Assembly (NCBI RefSeq): GCF_002079055.1
Contig: NC_047494.1
Coordinates: forward strand, 62,001 to 126,000
Direction: 5' to 3'
From: Saccharomyces paradoxus
Lineage: Eukaryota > Ascomycota > Saccharomycetes > Saccharomycetales > Saccharomycetaceae
Length of the DNA stretch: 64,000 nt
Below are positions 1 through 10,480 of this stretch, in pieces (positions within the stretch are counted from its first letter, which is position 1; the number at the start of each line of letters is the position of its first letter). Under the pieces are notes generated by a model. The model saw only the letters and a program-made list of their open reading frames with translations. It made no database searches and was not told the DNA's origin. A program made the translations under genes and the position numbers.

Positions 1-1627
1 TATATAATTCCTCCAGCCTTGGTCCCGTACGCAGGGGTGGAGGATTCATTGAGGTTTTCATTTCTTCTTGCAAACGGTCATATTCTTCTTGATTAAAGAG
101 GGGAAACTCCGCTACCATGGATGCACACGTATTCGGGTCATCTTCGTCGTTTTTATCTTGTGAGGCATTGTTCGTACTATGTTCCCGGTGACCCTTCATG
201 GTTTGTATCTCCCATAGAAGAAAATCGTCACTCAAGTTAAACACGACCTTGCCGATGTTGGCCTTGAACCTAATTTGCTTGCTGAGGTCTATTTTATATT
301 CCTGGAAGACCTTTGTCAGCGGGATCTTAACGTTGAGCTTCGATGTTGAATTGGTCGGTTTGAAATTTGTTTGAATTTTGGTTACAATTTGGATTTTGAA
401 TTTCTTCAGTTTAGGTTTGATCTCAAAACCTTTCAATTTTATCATCGGCGCATCCTTTACATGCCTCTTCAACTCGTATTGGCAAAGGACAAATTCGCCA
501 TCCGGCGGTACAAATTCGATTTCTCTTGCATCTGTTGCGGCCTGCGAACCAGCATCATCATCATCATCATCATCCTTTTCTTCCTCTTTTTCAATTGTGT
601 TTATGGAATCTAGTGAGACACACTGGTGGAAGCTGGAATTTGACATAAATTGAGGGTCTTTGTTCAGTATCTTATTGATGGATATTTTCAGTTTGGGCAT
701 CCCTGACAAATAGCACCTGCATACAATTTCTCCATGTATCAGGTTCTTCCTAATCACTCCCTTTTCAAAATCCATTAAGTACTGCACACGTTCAATAACA
801 TCAAGAAAGAACTCATTTTTGGCGTAATGTATCCCCTTTGTTCTCCATGATATGGGCATTATAATTGTCTTCGCAATGTCTCCATTGATGTATAAATCAT
901 TGCCATCATTGGGGAGCTCATCATTAATGGACTCTTTACCGGCATCATTCTTGTTTCTCAGTGTCTCTTTGACGGATTCTACCACGTTGATGCCCCTATT
1001 TTCCTTATTGTTTACCATTATACTTTTTAATTTGTTCTTACCCACATTCTTCCCTTTGGTGCTCTTTTTATTCTTCTTTTTCCTCTTTTTATCCTTCCTC
1101 TTCTTCGTATTACTGTACTGGCTATCGCTATCGCTACCGCTACTACTACTACTGCTCTCTTCATTAGAGCTCCACTCCTCGTTGTCTATTGTGACTTTTG
1201 GCAGATTGACTTTAACACGGATGTAGTCCTTGATAATACTTGGATCTGTTACTTGTACAATACCAAAGTCTATGCATTCGTCCATCAATTCCAAGACAAG
1301 TAAGACGTTGTCCAGTATGACATTTTTGGTTAAGACCTTGATTTCAAAGTATTTTTGTAAAAGATGATAGAATTGTTCTAGAAAGGCTAGTATAGTCATC
1401 AAATCTATATTCGGTTTGTCTGTGGTATGTATCACTGAAACAAAATGCAAAAAGTCTCTCTTCAAATGTATAAAGAACCAATTGTTCTGGGAGAGAACTG
1501 GAGGCGACTCGTCATGATAACATTGTTTGAAGCTCGAAAGAACCGACGACAGATTCGGTAGTGCCCTGATATTCTTAGATACCAGTGGCTCCAGATTTTC
1601 ATCCAAGATAAAAAGGCTTGACGACAT
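1..1627 (-). CDS. APM2: Apm2, AP-1-like adaptor medium (mu) chain, 3' end cut by window
   Basis: Medium subunit of an alternative clathrin AP-1 adaptor complex (AP-1R in yeast), acting at the trans-Golgi/endosome. The frame opens at 1627 with MSSSLFILDENLEPL and runs off the left edge, giving about 542 of an expected ~605 residues. Residues 1-140 form the longin-like N-terminal domain. Residues ~150-215 are a low-complexity linker with a serine run followed by a Lys/Arg-rich stretch. The mu homology domain starts near 265 (NEFFLDVIERVQ) and holds an acidic insert near 355-365. The start is the first ATG and lies about 160 bp from the divergently read MCO14. Identification rests on near-identity to the S. 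cerevisiae protein as I recall it, and on synteny. The missing piece is the C-terminal end of the cargo-binding domain. Confidence 0.96.
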   Translation of the reverse strand, partial: MSSSLFILDENLEPLVSKNIRALPNLSSVLSSFKQCYHDESPPVLSQNNWFFIHLKRDFLHFVSVIHTTDKPNIDLMTILAFLEQFYHLLQKYFEIKVLTKNVILDNVLLVLELMDECIDFGIVQVTDPSIIKDYIRVKVNLPKVTIDNEEWSSNEESSSSSSGSDSDSQYSNTKKRKDKKRKKKNKKSTKGKNVGKNKLKSIMVNNKENRGINVVESVKETLRNKNDAGKESINDELPNDGNDLYINGDIAKTIIMPISWRTKGIHYAKNEFFLDVIERVQYLMDFEKGVIRKNLIHGEIVCRCYLSGMPKLKISINKILNKDPQFMSNSSFHQCVSLDSINTIEKEEEKDDDDDDDAGSQAATDAREIEFVPPDGEFVLCQYELKRHVKDAPMIKLKGFEIKPKLKKFKIQIVTKIQTNFKPTNSTSKLNVKIPLTKVFQEYKIDLSKQIRFKANIGKVVFNLSDDFLLWEIQTMKGHREHSTNNASQDKNDEDDPNTCASMVAEFPLFNQEEYDRLQEEMKTSMNPPPLRTGPRLEELY

Positions 1628-1787
1628 GCTCTTCCTTCCGGATTTGTTCTTTACCTATTTTTGGGTCCCTTTATTTGCTTTTTGTCAAAGGCATTCTCAA
1701 TTTTCCAATCTGGAATTTAAGTCTTTCCCTGTTATGAAAGAGCAGATGCAACTTCTCAAGAGCAAGACGAGCCAAAGTAAGAAAGTA

Positions 1788-2150
1788 ATGCACAACAAGA
1801 TAGTTAGAATTGCATCCAGTGTGCTCACAGGGGGCAAATTACTCGAGAAGTTAAAGCCCTTGACCCACTGGAAAGTTCAATGGGACCCTAACAGGACCAA
1901 ATGTTTAGGAATAACAAGAGAGGTAACCTTCAAGGACTACGAAACCACTTGGGCTTTTTTGACCCGTGTCTCTATGAGATCTCATCTATGGGGCCACCAT
2001 CCCTTGATTCACACAAGCTACACCTGGGTCAAGCTTGAACTTCGTACGCATGACTTAGACCAGAATGACGGAGATCAAAACCAACTTAGCGATATAGATG
2101 TCCGGATGGCCAAGAGAATAGATTCCTACATCGAGGAGATGACAACTTAA
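1788..2150 (+). CDS. MCO14: Mco14, pterin carbinolamine dehydratase-like mitochondrial protein
   Basis: A 120-residue protein beginning MHNKIVRIASS, equal in length to the S. cerevisiae protein. It resembles 4a-hydroxytetrahydrobiopterin (pterin-4a-carbinolamine) dehydratases. The segment TREVTFKDYETTWAFLTRV followed by HHPLIHTSYTWVKLEL carries the family's HHP and nearby histidine/tryptophan positions. MCO means mitochondrial class one, from proteomics; the physiological reaction in yeast is not established. The open frame extends upstream without an ATG-initiated homologous extension. An in-frame ATG at 1734 would add 18 residues, but the 120-residue start matches the known protein. Divergent from APM2. 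Confidence 0.9.
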   Translation: MHNKIVRIASSVLTGGKLLEKLKPLTHWKVQWDPNRTKCLGITREVTFKDYETTWAFLTRVSMRSHLWGHHPLIHTSYTWVKLELRTHDLDQNDGDQNQLSDIDVRMAKRIDSYIEEMTT

Positions 2151-2357
2151 GAAGACAGGGCATGTCTAAAGGACAAATCCTTCCTCTCAATTTCTTTCCC
2201 CTATCGATTTACTACTGGCATTTTTCTACTACCTATCCCATTCTCGCATTGCAACATGAAAAAAATGATAATTGAAGAAAAAAGGTATTGAAATTTCAAT
2301 TGTATTGTGTAAATCATTTTTGGGCAAACTAGACACAATAAAATAGCGAACGGAAAA

Positions 2358-3956
2358 ATGAATAGAACGTGGCTATTGCTGACGTGGCTATTGCTACTCT
2401 GTGGGACAGTTCAAGGGAACCAAGAAACCATAAATCAAAAATATCACGATGTCTGTTCAGGAATGTATTCCAAGGAGGATTTCAATGGAAAAGTGGACCC
2501 CTTCATATCATTTACGTTAGAGGAACTGTCACTTGCTGAAGAAGACGATGATGGTGAGGGGGTTAGTGTTGCTGTGTTTGATTTCCAAGATTATGAGCAC
2601 ATTGGTGTGCGGTTACCCAATGGGGAAATTCAGTATATTTGCGATGACTACGCATTGGATTTGGGCCTCTGTGAAGCTTCATCCGAGGGGCAATTTATCA
2701 TTCAAGAGACGGCTATCGACCCATTCACCAGTAAGGAACATAAGTTAACCAGTCAAATTTTGACTTTTACTCAACAAGAATTGGGCACGAACGAAAAGAC
2801 ATACCCAATAAATAAAACTGGCTACTATTGTGTGACCACGTCGTCTTTCATTTCTTCCAGTTCCAAGTTTAGGGCCACGGTGAATTTTAGGAACGCTTAC
2901 GGCCAATTAGATGCTTCAGAGGCATACAAGATGCCTATTTATGCCTTTTTGGCCGTCGCTTATGCCATCTGTACGCTAGCGTACTCTTGGTTATGTTGGA
3001 AGCATAGACACGAATTACTACCTTTACAAAGATACATCTTAGTATTTTGTATCTTCCTAACAGCTGATACTATTTTCGTCTGGATGTACTATATCATTGA
3101 GAATCAGAAGGGAAACTCTAGCGTGGCTCTTCATGTATATATGGTTTTCATATCGATCTTTAGCGCTGGCAAGATGACTTTCACACTTCTCCTCGCCTTG
3201 CTGATATCTTTCGGTTACGGTATAGTGTATCCAAAACTGGACCGTACATTGCTAAGAAAATGTCAGATATTTGCGGTATTCACATTTGCAGTATGGGTTG
3301 CGTTCTTAATCCAAAAATATTCCCAAAATTCCGAGTCTTTATCCAATTTGATTTTGATTACTGCTATCCCCTTAGTACTATGCCTATTCGCTTTCTATTA
3401 TTTGACCCTTTCTTCAATGAACAAAACGATGACCTATTTAAAGGAACAAAATCAAGTGGTCAAATTAAACATGTACAGAAAATTGATCATATTGAGTTAC
3501 ATTTCGTTGTTTATACTATTTTTGGGCTTATTGGTCTCTACTTTTGCGTACATTGGGATGGACACGGTTGACATGATAGAACAATATTGGAAAACAGAAT
3601 TTCTCATCACAGATACTTGGCCCAGTTTTGTTTATTTCTTGGTCTTCGTCGTTTTCGCATTCTTCTGGAGACCTACAAGTACATCCTATTTACTGGCGTG
3701 CTCGCATCAATTACCAACTGACTTGGAAAATGTATCAGAATTCGATTTGGATGATATAAATTCTTTATCTGATGAAGCACCGCCTAACAGGGAACCACGC
3801 AATGACTATCAAGAACACGATCACAACATGGACATTGATTTAGCGTCCGATTTTGAAGAAGTACCAAGTGTTAATGCAAACATGGACGCAAATAATGACG
3901 TATTGTTCGACGTAGATTACGATAGGGACACAAAAAATGATAGACATGCTACATAA
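2358..3956 (+). CDS. YHL017W: GOST-family seven-pass membrane protein (YHL017W)
   Basis: A 532-residue membrane protein of the GOST/Lung-7TM group (relatives: yeast Ptm1, animal GPR107/108 and TMEM87), which reside in Golgi and endosomal membranes. Visible layout: a hydrophobic signal peptide (residues 1-20, ending TVQG), a luminal domain to about 190, seven hydrophobic segments between about 193 and 440, then a strongly acidic cytosolic tail ([14 protein letters not shown] and further Asp/Glu-rich repeats). N-x-S/T sites occur in the luminal part (NKTG). Length equals the S. cerevisiae protein. The molecular role is not known; a trafficking role is inferred from the family. It converges on DUR3 with about 157 bp between stops. 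Confidence 0.9.
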   Translation: MNRTWLLLTWLLLLCGTVQGNQETINQKYHDVCSGMYSKEDFNGKVDPFISFTLEELSLAEEDDDGEGVSVAVFDFQDYEHIGVRLPNGEIQYICDDYALDLGLCEASSEGQFIIQETAIDPFTSKEHKLTSQILTFTQQELGTNEKTYPINKTGYYCVTTSSFISSSSKFRATVNFRNAYGQLDASEAYKMPIYAFLAVAYAICTLAYSWLCWKHRHELLPLQRYILVFCIFLTADTIFVWMYYIIENQKGNSSVALHVYMVFISIFSAGKMTFTLLLALLISFGYGIVYPKLDRTLLRKCQIFAVFTFAVWVAFLIQKYSQNSESLSNLILITAIPLVLCLFAFYYLTLSSMNKTMTYLKEQNQVVKLNMYRKLIILSYISLFILFLGLLVSTFAYIGMDTVDMIEQYWKTEFLITDTWPSFVYFLVFVVFAFFWRPTSTSYLLACSHQLPTDLENVSEFDLDDINSLSDEAPPNREPRNDYQEHDHNMDIDLASDFEEVPSVNANMDANNDVLFDVDYDRDTKNDRHAT

Positions 3957-4113
3957 ACGGATCAATTACATAAATTTAAAAAAATTTCGTTCTTTTTTTT
4001 TCCTAGCTTTCTTTTTCTTCCCTATACATCTGTAATGAAAAGCTATTTTGTAATTAGAGCTATTTCAGAATATTAATGTAATTGATGAAAGGGGAGAATA
4101 TTATACTTGAAGG

Positions 4114-6321
4114 CTAAATTATTTCGTCAACTTGCCCAAAATGCGATGATTGCCTGTGCACTCTTGCACTAATCTGACTTGTTACTACATGTAGATCCTG
4201 TGGGCTAGAATTTTGCCATTCCCTTAATTTATAAGTTTGACCAGATAAATCCCAGTATAGGCCACGCAAAGTGGTATATATACCGTGCCTACCTTCCCAG
4301 AGTGGGTAGATACAAACGGCAAATGCACTAAAGAAAAGCCAGATGATCATCACGACAACCCAACCGGTAAAGAATTTTTTACTAAAGATATATTTGGAAC
4401 CATACATGGGCATGGGCCAAACTACCAAAAATGCCAAAGCGAAGAAAACACATAGAAAGTATGCAATTTTTAAACCGCGTGCTAGTTCTCTTTGTTCTTC
4501 GTCTAATTCTTCTTGTAACTGGGTATCGTCTTCTTGAAAAATGGCATTACTTATTGCAACAGCGAGGTTAGGCTCACTCAATTTTTCATTATTTACTCTA
4601 ACATCATTTTTTTCATTATCTGAAACCAGAGAATTTGTTTCTTCTTCTTGTTCCTTATCGTTAGCTTCTGCACCATAAAGCTGGATGGAAGGATCAGCCT
4701 GGACCAGCTCTTCAGTTTCGTCAACTCTAGTAATATCTTTCATTTTCTCCCAGTCGAAATTTTGTGGTTTAAAGACATAAGTTAAAATCGGAATAAAAAT
4801 GGCTGGTGACAGTAAAGCTACCAAGTTACCTGTCAACATTGGGTAGTCCATGAATGTTGTGTCCACAGTCAATTCTTTATAAAGCGACTTCGTACAGACG
4901 AGCCATGACATTATAGCTAATCCTGTGCCCAAAATGGGCGACACCACAGCTGCGACTAAGTTCATGTCTTTTGAACACAAGGTCAAAACGACAGGCAACA
5001 CTGCACTACTGATAATTATACCCATCATTTCATAGATGTAACCCATAGAAATACCACCATAGTACAAACCAACCGAAAATCCACTCATGGCAAGACCAAA
5101 GAAGATACAAGCAACGTGTGACGTGTAAATCAATTTCTTACCGCTTGCACGAGGATCGATATATTCCCTATAAATATCGTAAGTGAAAACAGATGAAACG
5201 GCAATCAATTCAGCAGACATGGCAGACGTGACGGCCATGAAGATCATCAACAGCGATGCCACGGCACCTCCCTTTCCCATGATGGCAATTGCAGCAGCTG
5301 GCAAAACTAACCCAGAGTTTGCCTGGAACGAAGTAAGTGGATCAGGATAGGTAGGGAAATTTGGAGACGTTTCCACTGCAAGACATGCTAATCCCATGGT
5401 CAACGAAATTAGAGAAGGTACGGCAAACCATGCTAACCCACCAATGGCATATGCTTTCAAACTTGCTGCAGGACTGGCAGAAATTGCCTTATTCCAATAA
5501 CCGTTGTCAAGGAAAACGGTACCGAAATTTCCAATTAGATTAATAATTAATAAAATACCAGCAGATTTTGATGTCATAGTCATATATTCGCCTTTATAGT
5601 TACCATCGACTGGATGCCTCTTAGCGGCTTCACGAACTAAGTCATAAACTTTGCCGGGGGAGCCTAAAACATCACTAGTCGCATAAACTTTAAAGGCAAA
5701 TACAAGAACAATGATGATGATGACACACGTGTGCATATAGTCTGTTAAGAAAGTTGCCTTAATACCACCAAATAGAGTATAGACAACAACACCCACAGGC
5801 AGTAAAAAACAGGATGCAATAGTATTCATCCCAGTTAAGTCGCTGAAGACAGCAGATCCTGAAGTTAAAAGCATAGAAGTGACTAAAATGTTGGTCGCGA
5901 TGGCATAAAACAAGTAGCAACCATGGCCGATCTTACCATATCTTGTTCTCACTAATTCTAAATATGTGTGCGCATTGGGAGCCATTTGCTTGGTCTTAAT
6001 TGCCAAAATTGCAAATGCAATAATTTGGAAACATGCACCAGCGGCGTATGCATACCCACCAAATATACCATCAGCATATTCTTTTGTAGATGACGTTAAT
6101 AATGTAGAACACCAAATCCAACTAGAAACTACAGCCGCAGCAACTAACCCAGTTTTTACAGATCTACCGGCGGTAGTAAATTCTTCAGCTGTGATGATTT
6201 CCTTTTGGTAACGTTTCAGCAAATACGTTGTCAAAACCATCATTCCAGCAAAGACAGCTCCTAGGCCCAATACAATAGCGTACCCAGCGCCTTGGGGTAG
6301 CGGAGGTTTAAAATCACCCAT
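4114..6321 (-). CDS. DUR3: Dur3, plasma-membrane urea/polyamine permease
   Basis: A 735-residue transporter of the sodium:solute symporter family that imports urea (and polyamines) so the cell can use urea as nitrogen via Dur1,2. The sequence opens MGDFKPPLPQGAGYAIVLGL, goes straight into the first membrane segment and shows about 15 hydrophobic spans. A long hydrophilic, Glu-rich stretch lies near residues 540-625 (EEETNSLVSDNEKNDV), and two more spans follow near the C terminus. The upstream intergenic region holds a cluster of GATA motifs (separate entry), consistent with the known nitrogen catabolite repression of this gene. Length equals S. cerevisiae Dur3. Confidence 0.95.
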   Translation of the reverse strand: MGDFKPPLPQGAGYAIVLGLGAVFAGMMVLTTYLLKRYQKEIITAEEFTTAGRSVKTGLVAAAVVSSWIWCSTLLTSSTKEYADGIFGGYAYAAGACFQIIAFAILAIKTKQMAPNAHTYLELVRTRYGKIGHGCYLFYAIATNILVTSMLLTSGSAVFSDLTGMNTIASCFLLPVGVVVYTLFGGIKATFLTDYMHTCVIIIIVLVFAFKVYATSDVLGSPGKVYDLVREAAKRHPVDGNYKGEYMTMTSKSAGILLIINLIGNFGTVFLDNGYWNKAISASPAASLKAYAIGGLAWFAVPSLISLTMGLACLAVETSPNFPTYPDPLTSFQANSGLVLPAAAIAIMGKGGAVASLLMIFMAVTSAMSAELIAVSSVFTYDIYREYIDPRASGKKLIYTSHVACIFFGLAMSGFSVGLYYGGISMGYIYEMMGIIISSAVLPVVLTLCSKDMNLVAAVVSPILGTGLAIMSWLVCTKSLYKELTVDTTFMDYPMLTGNLVALLSPAIFIPILTYVFKPQNFDWEKMKDITRVDETEELVQADPSIQLYGAEANDKEQEEETNSLVSDNEKNDVRVNNEKLSEPNLAVAISNAIFQEDDTQLQEELDEEQRELARGLKIAYFLCVFFALAFLVVWPMPMYGSKYIFSKKFFTGWVVVMIIWLFFSAFAVCIYPLWEGRHGIYTTLRGLYWDLSGQTYKLREWQNSSPQDLHVVTSQISARVHRQSSHFGQVDEII

Positions 6322-6650
6322 ATTATAATAATGACGAGTTTATGTTCTTACTTTTCCCTGGATCAAGCCAATTTAGGAATTCAGACAAGGGAAAATGCCA
6401 AGAATGGTAAACCCATCGTTATGCTACCGCTTCATTTTATATATTTGGTGTACAAGAGCCTATCTTCTTACAACGCCAGCCAATACAGCAAAACCGGCTT
6501 GTTATCTAAGGACAACTGTACCGTAGAATACACCAATGACGAGTTACATCTTTCCTAAGTACGCATACTTATTTTTATGCTGCCGCTGACTATTAACCTG
6601 TCCATTCTCGAGCTTTATTGTCTGTCGCCTTTGCTATCACAAAATATCCT

Positions 6651-6859
6651 GATAAGATAACGCCCAAATGTGCGCCGCCTTATTGTGGCATATCAGAAAA
6701 AAAGTGCGGGGCCTATTGATAAACATAGTTGGATGTCTAGTTTGAGTCAGCCCTGCTGCGTAAAAAGATACTGGCGTGACTGCTTTCGCACCTTTAAAAG
6801 AACTTTTTGTCCTGGCTAATCTCAAATTAAAACTATATTATCGTATGAAGCGCTGATAA
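6651..6859. promoter_or_regulatory. GATA-site cluster in DUR3 upstream region
   Basis: Four GATAA cores lie at 6651, 6656, 6718 and 6855, the first two back to back as GATAAGATAA, 330-540 bp upstream of the DUR3 start. GATAAG pairs are binding sites for Gln3/Gat1 activators and Dal80/Gzf3 repressors, which control DUR3 in S. cerevisiae. The sites are seen directly; function is inferred. The rest of 6322-7498 holds RPS20 control sites (separate entry) and no supportable gene. Confidence 0.55.
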
Positions 6860-7240
6860 AGAGCGCCAAATCTGCACTTCGTGCATTTTGTACAAGAATT
6901 CTTGGCGGTACTAACTGGAGAAACGTCTATCATTAGGGAGTACTCCGGATAGTCACACTTTCATTAAATAGCCGTGCAGTTTCTTCCTGTGACCAAAACA
7001 CTGCTCACATCGTTTTCTCATCATAAACCCTTGATGAAAAAAAATGAAGAAAAATTCATATTATCCAGACCATCCTGGAACATGCGTATCGTCAATTGAT
7101 ATCTTTCTTGTCCAGTGCTGGCCGATTTCTTTACTATGGAAAGGAAGATTTCTCAGATTTCTTGTGAGACTTCTTATTTTTTCTCCATTGTTGAAGTAAA
7201 AATAAAAGTGAAAAAGTGAGATTTTTTCACCCGTGACTTT

Positions 7241-7271
7241 ACACCTGTACATTTGAAACATCCGTAAACAT
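7241..7271 (+). promoter_or_regulatory. Tandem Rap1 sites of RPS20
   Basis: ACACCTGTACATTT (7241-7254) and ACATCCGTAAACAT (7258-7271) sit in tandem about 230-260 bp before the RPS20 ATG. Both fit the degenerate Rap1 consensus typical of ribosomal protein genes, and a T-rich tract (from about 7290) follows, as is usual for these promoters. Confidence 0.75.
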
Positions 7272-7498
7272 AAAAAGAAAGTTAAGTGATTTTTTTCATG
7301 AATATAAATTTCGGGTAAAAATCATAGTTGTTTCTGAAAAAAATACTCCGACGCATTCGCGATACGCTTCACAGTCAGAGTAGTAGACGGTATTGTAATT
7401 GAGAATAGTACTAAAGATGAGTTATTTCATACAAGGTAATATGTAGATTGAAACTCCTACAAGAAAGCAAGTAAAACAAACAAAAAGGTATATACAAA

Positions 7499-7864
7499 AT
7501 GTCTGACTTTCAAAAGGAAAAGGTTGAAGAACAAGAACAACAACAACAACAAATCATCAAGATTAGAATCACTTTGACCTCCACCAAGGTTAAGCAATTG
7601 GAAAACGTTTCTTCCAACATTGTCAAGAACGCTGAACAACATAACTTGGTCAAGAAGGGTCCAGTCAGACTACCAACCAAGGTTTTGAAGATCTCCACCA
7701 GAAAGACTCCAAATGGTGAAGGTTCCAAAACTTGGGAAACCTACGAAATGAGAATCCACAAGAGATACATCGACTTGGAAGCTCCTGTTCAAATCGTTAA
7801 GAGAATCACTCAAATTACCATTGAACCTGGTGTGGATGTCGAAGTTGTTGTTGCTTCCAACTAA
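7499..7864 (+). CDS. RPS20: Rps20, small ribosomal subunit protein uS10
   Basis: A 121-residue cytosolic 40S protein of the uS10 family. The N-terminal extension is Gln-rich ([16 protein letters not shown]), followed by the core ([45 protein letters not shown]). Codon use is strongly biased to the preferred yeast set (GGT, AAG, TTG, GCT), unlike the neighbouring genes, as expected for a highly expressed single-copy ribosomal gene. No intron is needed. Tandem Rap1 sites lie upstream. Confidence 0.98.
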
Positions 7865-8059
7865 GCTGGTTTCAACTAGAAATTATTTTTCTTAGATTCC
7901 TCTCTTTTCTCGTCCATTATTAATAAAACCACATTATTTGAATTAAACCGTTCTTTTTTTCCCATTTTCGCATGGCTACACTGTCAGAATCAACCCACTC
8001 TAGGTAAACACAGTTTCTCGATATACCTCTGTCTTACTATCAGTGGTTAAACCTTATGC

Positions 8060-8101
<42 letters not shown>

Positions 8102-8196
8102 CATACTTTTTGTTGATTCTAGTGTAATTATTGGAAAGGACAAAAAATAAAGCAAACGTTTCTATTCATTATATTTACAAGTAATTTTTATGAAAA
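7865..8196. repeat. Convergent 3' region with (TA)n microsatellite
   Basis: This is the gap between the convergent 3' ends of RPS20 and YLF2. A (TA)n run at about 8063-8086 passes into (TGTA)n to about 8099. AT-rich alternation of this kind commonly serves as an efficiency element for yeast 3'-end formation. No gene is seen. Confidence 0.6.
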
Positions 8197-9414
8197 CTAT
8201 TTCTTATTTTTACCACCGGCGGCTTTAAATAGAGCAATGTCATTATCATGCATGATATATTGTTTGCCCGCACGTTTGATCAGTCCTTTAGATTTTAGTA
8301 AAGACTCGTTTAATGGCGGTTCCATAGTCTTCAGATCGTCATATTTTATTACATCAGCGCTAATAAATGTATCACGAAAGTCACTATGGATTACGCCTGC
8401 AGCCTCTTGAGCAGTGGTTCCCTCTCTTATGTTCCATTGATGAACTTCTTGTGGGCCACATGTAAAAAAGCTAATTAAGTTCAGCAACCTTCTCATTTCT
8501 AGTATTATTTCCGGTATTGCAGAAACTAACTGTACATCAGAAGCGTTTGTATCTTCCTTGATCCTGTCAAAATACTCTGATGCTATGCCTTTACATTCTA
8601 TAAATTGCGATTCAAATTCTGCGCTGAAAAGTAGGAATTTATCTCCTGGCGAAAATTCGTTAATCCATTCTATAATATGCTTGACAAACTTATTTTCATT
8701 TCTAACATAATCTTGAGGTGAAACATTCAGCAATATCAAAGTTGGTTTGGAAGTTAGAAAGTTGTGCTTATTTAAAATTTTGACCTCGTCTAGGTTCCAA
8801 TGGTCTTTAAAATGCCGAATTTTTTTACCATTGAACAAATGTTCCTCTAACGTGTCCAGCAACTCTTTCTCTACCTTCATTTCTTGATATTCTTTAGAAG
8901 TTTTTGAAACCATTCTCATCTTCTTATTCAGTCTTTCCCTAATATTTTCCAGAAATTCCAAGTCTTTCAAGATGAGTTCATCTTGTACCACGGATAAATC
9001 TCTGACTGGATCAACATTACCTTCTATATGTGTGATGTCTTCTTTTAGAAACCCTCTCACTACTTGAAATATGCCATCTACATGCCTGATATCATTTAAA
9101 AACTTGTTACCCAAACCATGGCCTTGAGATGCACCTCTAGTAAGCCCGGCAATATCATATATTGTGAGAGTTCCAGGTACACTTTTCGCACTCTGATATA
9201 TTCTCAATAAATTAGAGAGTGGCGCGCTAGGTATGTTGACCTTGGCACATTCTGCGTCAATGGTAGCAAATGGATAGTTTGCAGGATTGCCCAATTTAGA
9301 ATTTGTTATTGCTTGGAAAAAAGTAGATTTACCAACATTAGCAAGCCCCACTATCCCAGAAGTTGGATTATTTGATACCCTCCCGAGTAAAAATTTTCCT
9401 CCGCCAATGTTCAT
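8197..9414 (-). CDS. YLF2: Ylf2, YchF/Ola1-type P-loop GTPase/ATPase paralogue
   Basis: A 405-residue P-loop NTPase of the Obg/YchF subfamily, paralogue of Ola1. G1 is GLANVGKSTFF near residue 22, the switch II region is DIAGLTRGASQGHGLGN near 85, and a helical insertion (residues ~135-200) is followed by the fourth nucleotide-base motif NVSP near 230. The C-terminal TGS-type domain includes FFTCGPQEVHQWNIREG. In the canonical Ola1/YchF family the fourth motif is NxxE, which favours ATP; here the acidic residue is replaced by proline. The biological role of Ylf2 is poorly known. The start is the ATG just before NIGGGKFLLG; length equals S. cerevisiae. Confidence 0.93.
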   Translation of the reverse strand: MNIGGGKFLLGRVSNNPTSGIVGLANVGKSTFFQAITNSKLGNPANYPFATIDAECAKVNIPSAPLSNLLRIYQSAKSVPGTLTIYDIAGLTRGASQGHGLGNKFLNDIRHVDGIFQVVRGFLKEDITHIEGNVDPVRDLSVVQDELILKDLEFLENIRERLNKKMRMVSKTSKEYQEMKVEKELLDTLEEHLFNGKKIRHFKDHWNLDEVKILNKHNFLTSKPTLILLNVSPQDYVRNENKFVKHIIEWINEFSPGDKFLLFSAEFESQFIECKGIASEYFDRIKEDTNASDVQLVSAIPEIILEMRRLLNLISFFTCGPQEVHQWNIREGTTAQEAAGVIHSDFRDTFISADVIKYDDLKTMEPPLNESLLKSKGLIKRAGKQYIMHDNDIALFKAAGGKNKK

Positions 9415-9529
9415 GTTAGACTATTACTTATCTTTATTCCTTCTCATCTATATGCTTCAAACTATACAATTAAATAGATGCATTAAGGTTTACAAATAAG
9501 CATATCTCATTAGATACGGATAGGAAAAA

Positions 9530-10118
9530 TCATGAATCATGCAATGAATTGTAATGCTCACCTAATGAATAGCTATGTTTATAATAAACTAGCTTCAGCT
9601 CAGGTTTTTTCCCACATTCATTGTACACTTGAATAGGTCTACCACTCATTAGAATGCTAATGGGACAATCAAAAACATAAGAGAGAGCTAAGATCTCAAC
9701 TTCCCCACCCCATTGAGCCGTATGCTCCATCTCTTTCGTGTACTCATCGATGTCTTTCATTTTCATGGTTTCTTCATCAAACAAATATGGAATGAAATCG
9801 TCTCTATGTTCTTGCACGTAATTACAACTCAACGATCTCAGTTTCATGACATTCAAATCTGGATCTAGTTCTTTTGGATCGTGGCGTAATTTCAACTGAT
9901 CTAATATAGATGCAAACAGACAATGGCCATCAGGTTGGATATCAAATTGTTTGAGTTTCTTTAATTCACACAGTTGATCTATAGACTCTTGCTCTATTTT
10001 TTTCAAGTCGGGTTGTTTGGATGCTTCCAAAGCAGCCTCTTCTTTCATTTTAGCAATTGCTGCATTCCTTTTAGCCAATCTTTCCTTTTGTCTATTGCGA
10101 CGCTTCTTTGATTGACTC

Positions 10119-10161
<43 letters not shown>

Positions 10162-10480
10162 GGGTGGGAATATTCTGTTCAACCTCTTGAGATATGGATA
10201 ATTGTTCTAGTAGTTTTTCAGGAGTCACTTCATCTTCTTGTTCAGCATCAGATACTTGATTATTTGCAACCTTCCAGTCTCTTATTTCGTTTTCTTGCTT
10301 AGTCTTTAGTTTATCATGAAGATCTAGACATTTCGAATTAACTTCTTTTCTTTTGGATTTAGTGGCCTGTTTTTTCATACCCGTTATTTTATTCTGTAAA
10401 TCTTTATTTTCCTTGCGGTGTCTCGCAAGAATGTCTTGTATACTTTCGAAATTATCCCCTGGTTCGGTGCTGGACATCAT
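9530..10480 (-). CDS. OTU2: Otu2, OTU-domain deubiquitinase acting on ribosomes
   Basis: A 316-residue OTU cysteine protease. In S. cerevisiae Otu2 removes ubiquitin from the 40S subunit (uS7/eS7 region). The N-terminal half is charged coiled coil (ILARHRKENKDLQNKI). A run of 15 glutamines encoded almost entirely by CAA (10118-10162) precedes a Lys/Arg-rich helix (KKRRNRQKERLAKRN). The OTU core starts near residue 190 with DGHCLFASI, which supplies the catalytic Asp and Cys; the catalytic His lies in GEHYNSL near the C terminus. The poly-Q run is longer than in S. cerevisiae as I recall it. Two adjacent ATGs (10480, 10477) can start the protein. Confidence 0.93.

Noticed and set aside
852-1226. 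124-codon plus-strand frame
   Set aside because: Antisense shadow of the low-complexity linker of APM2.
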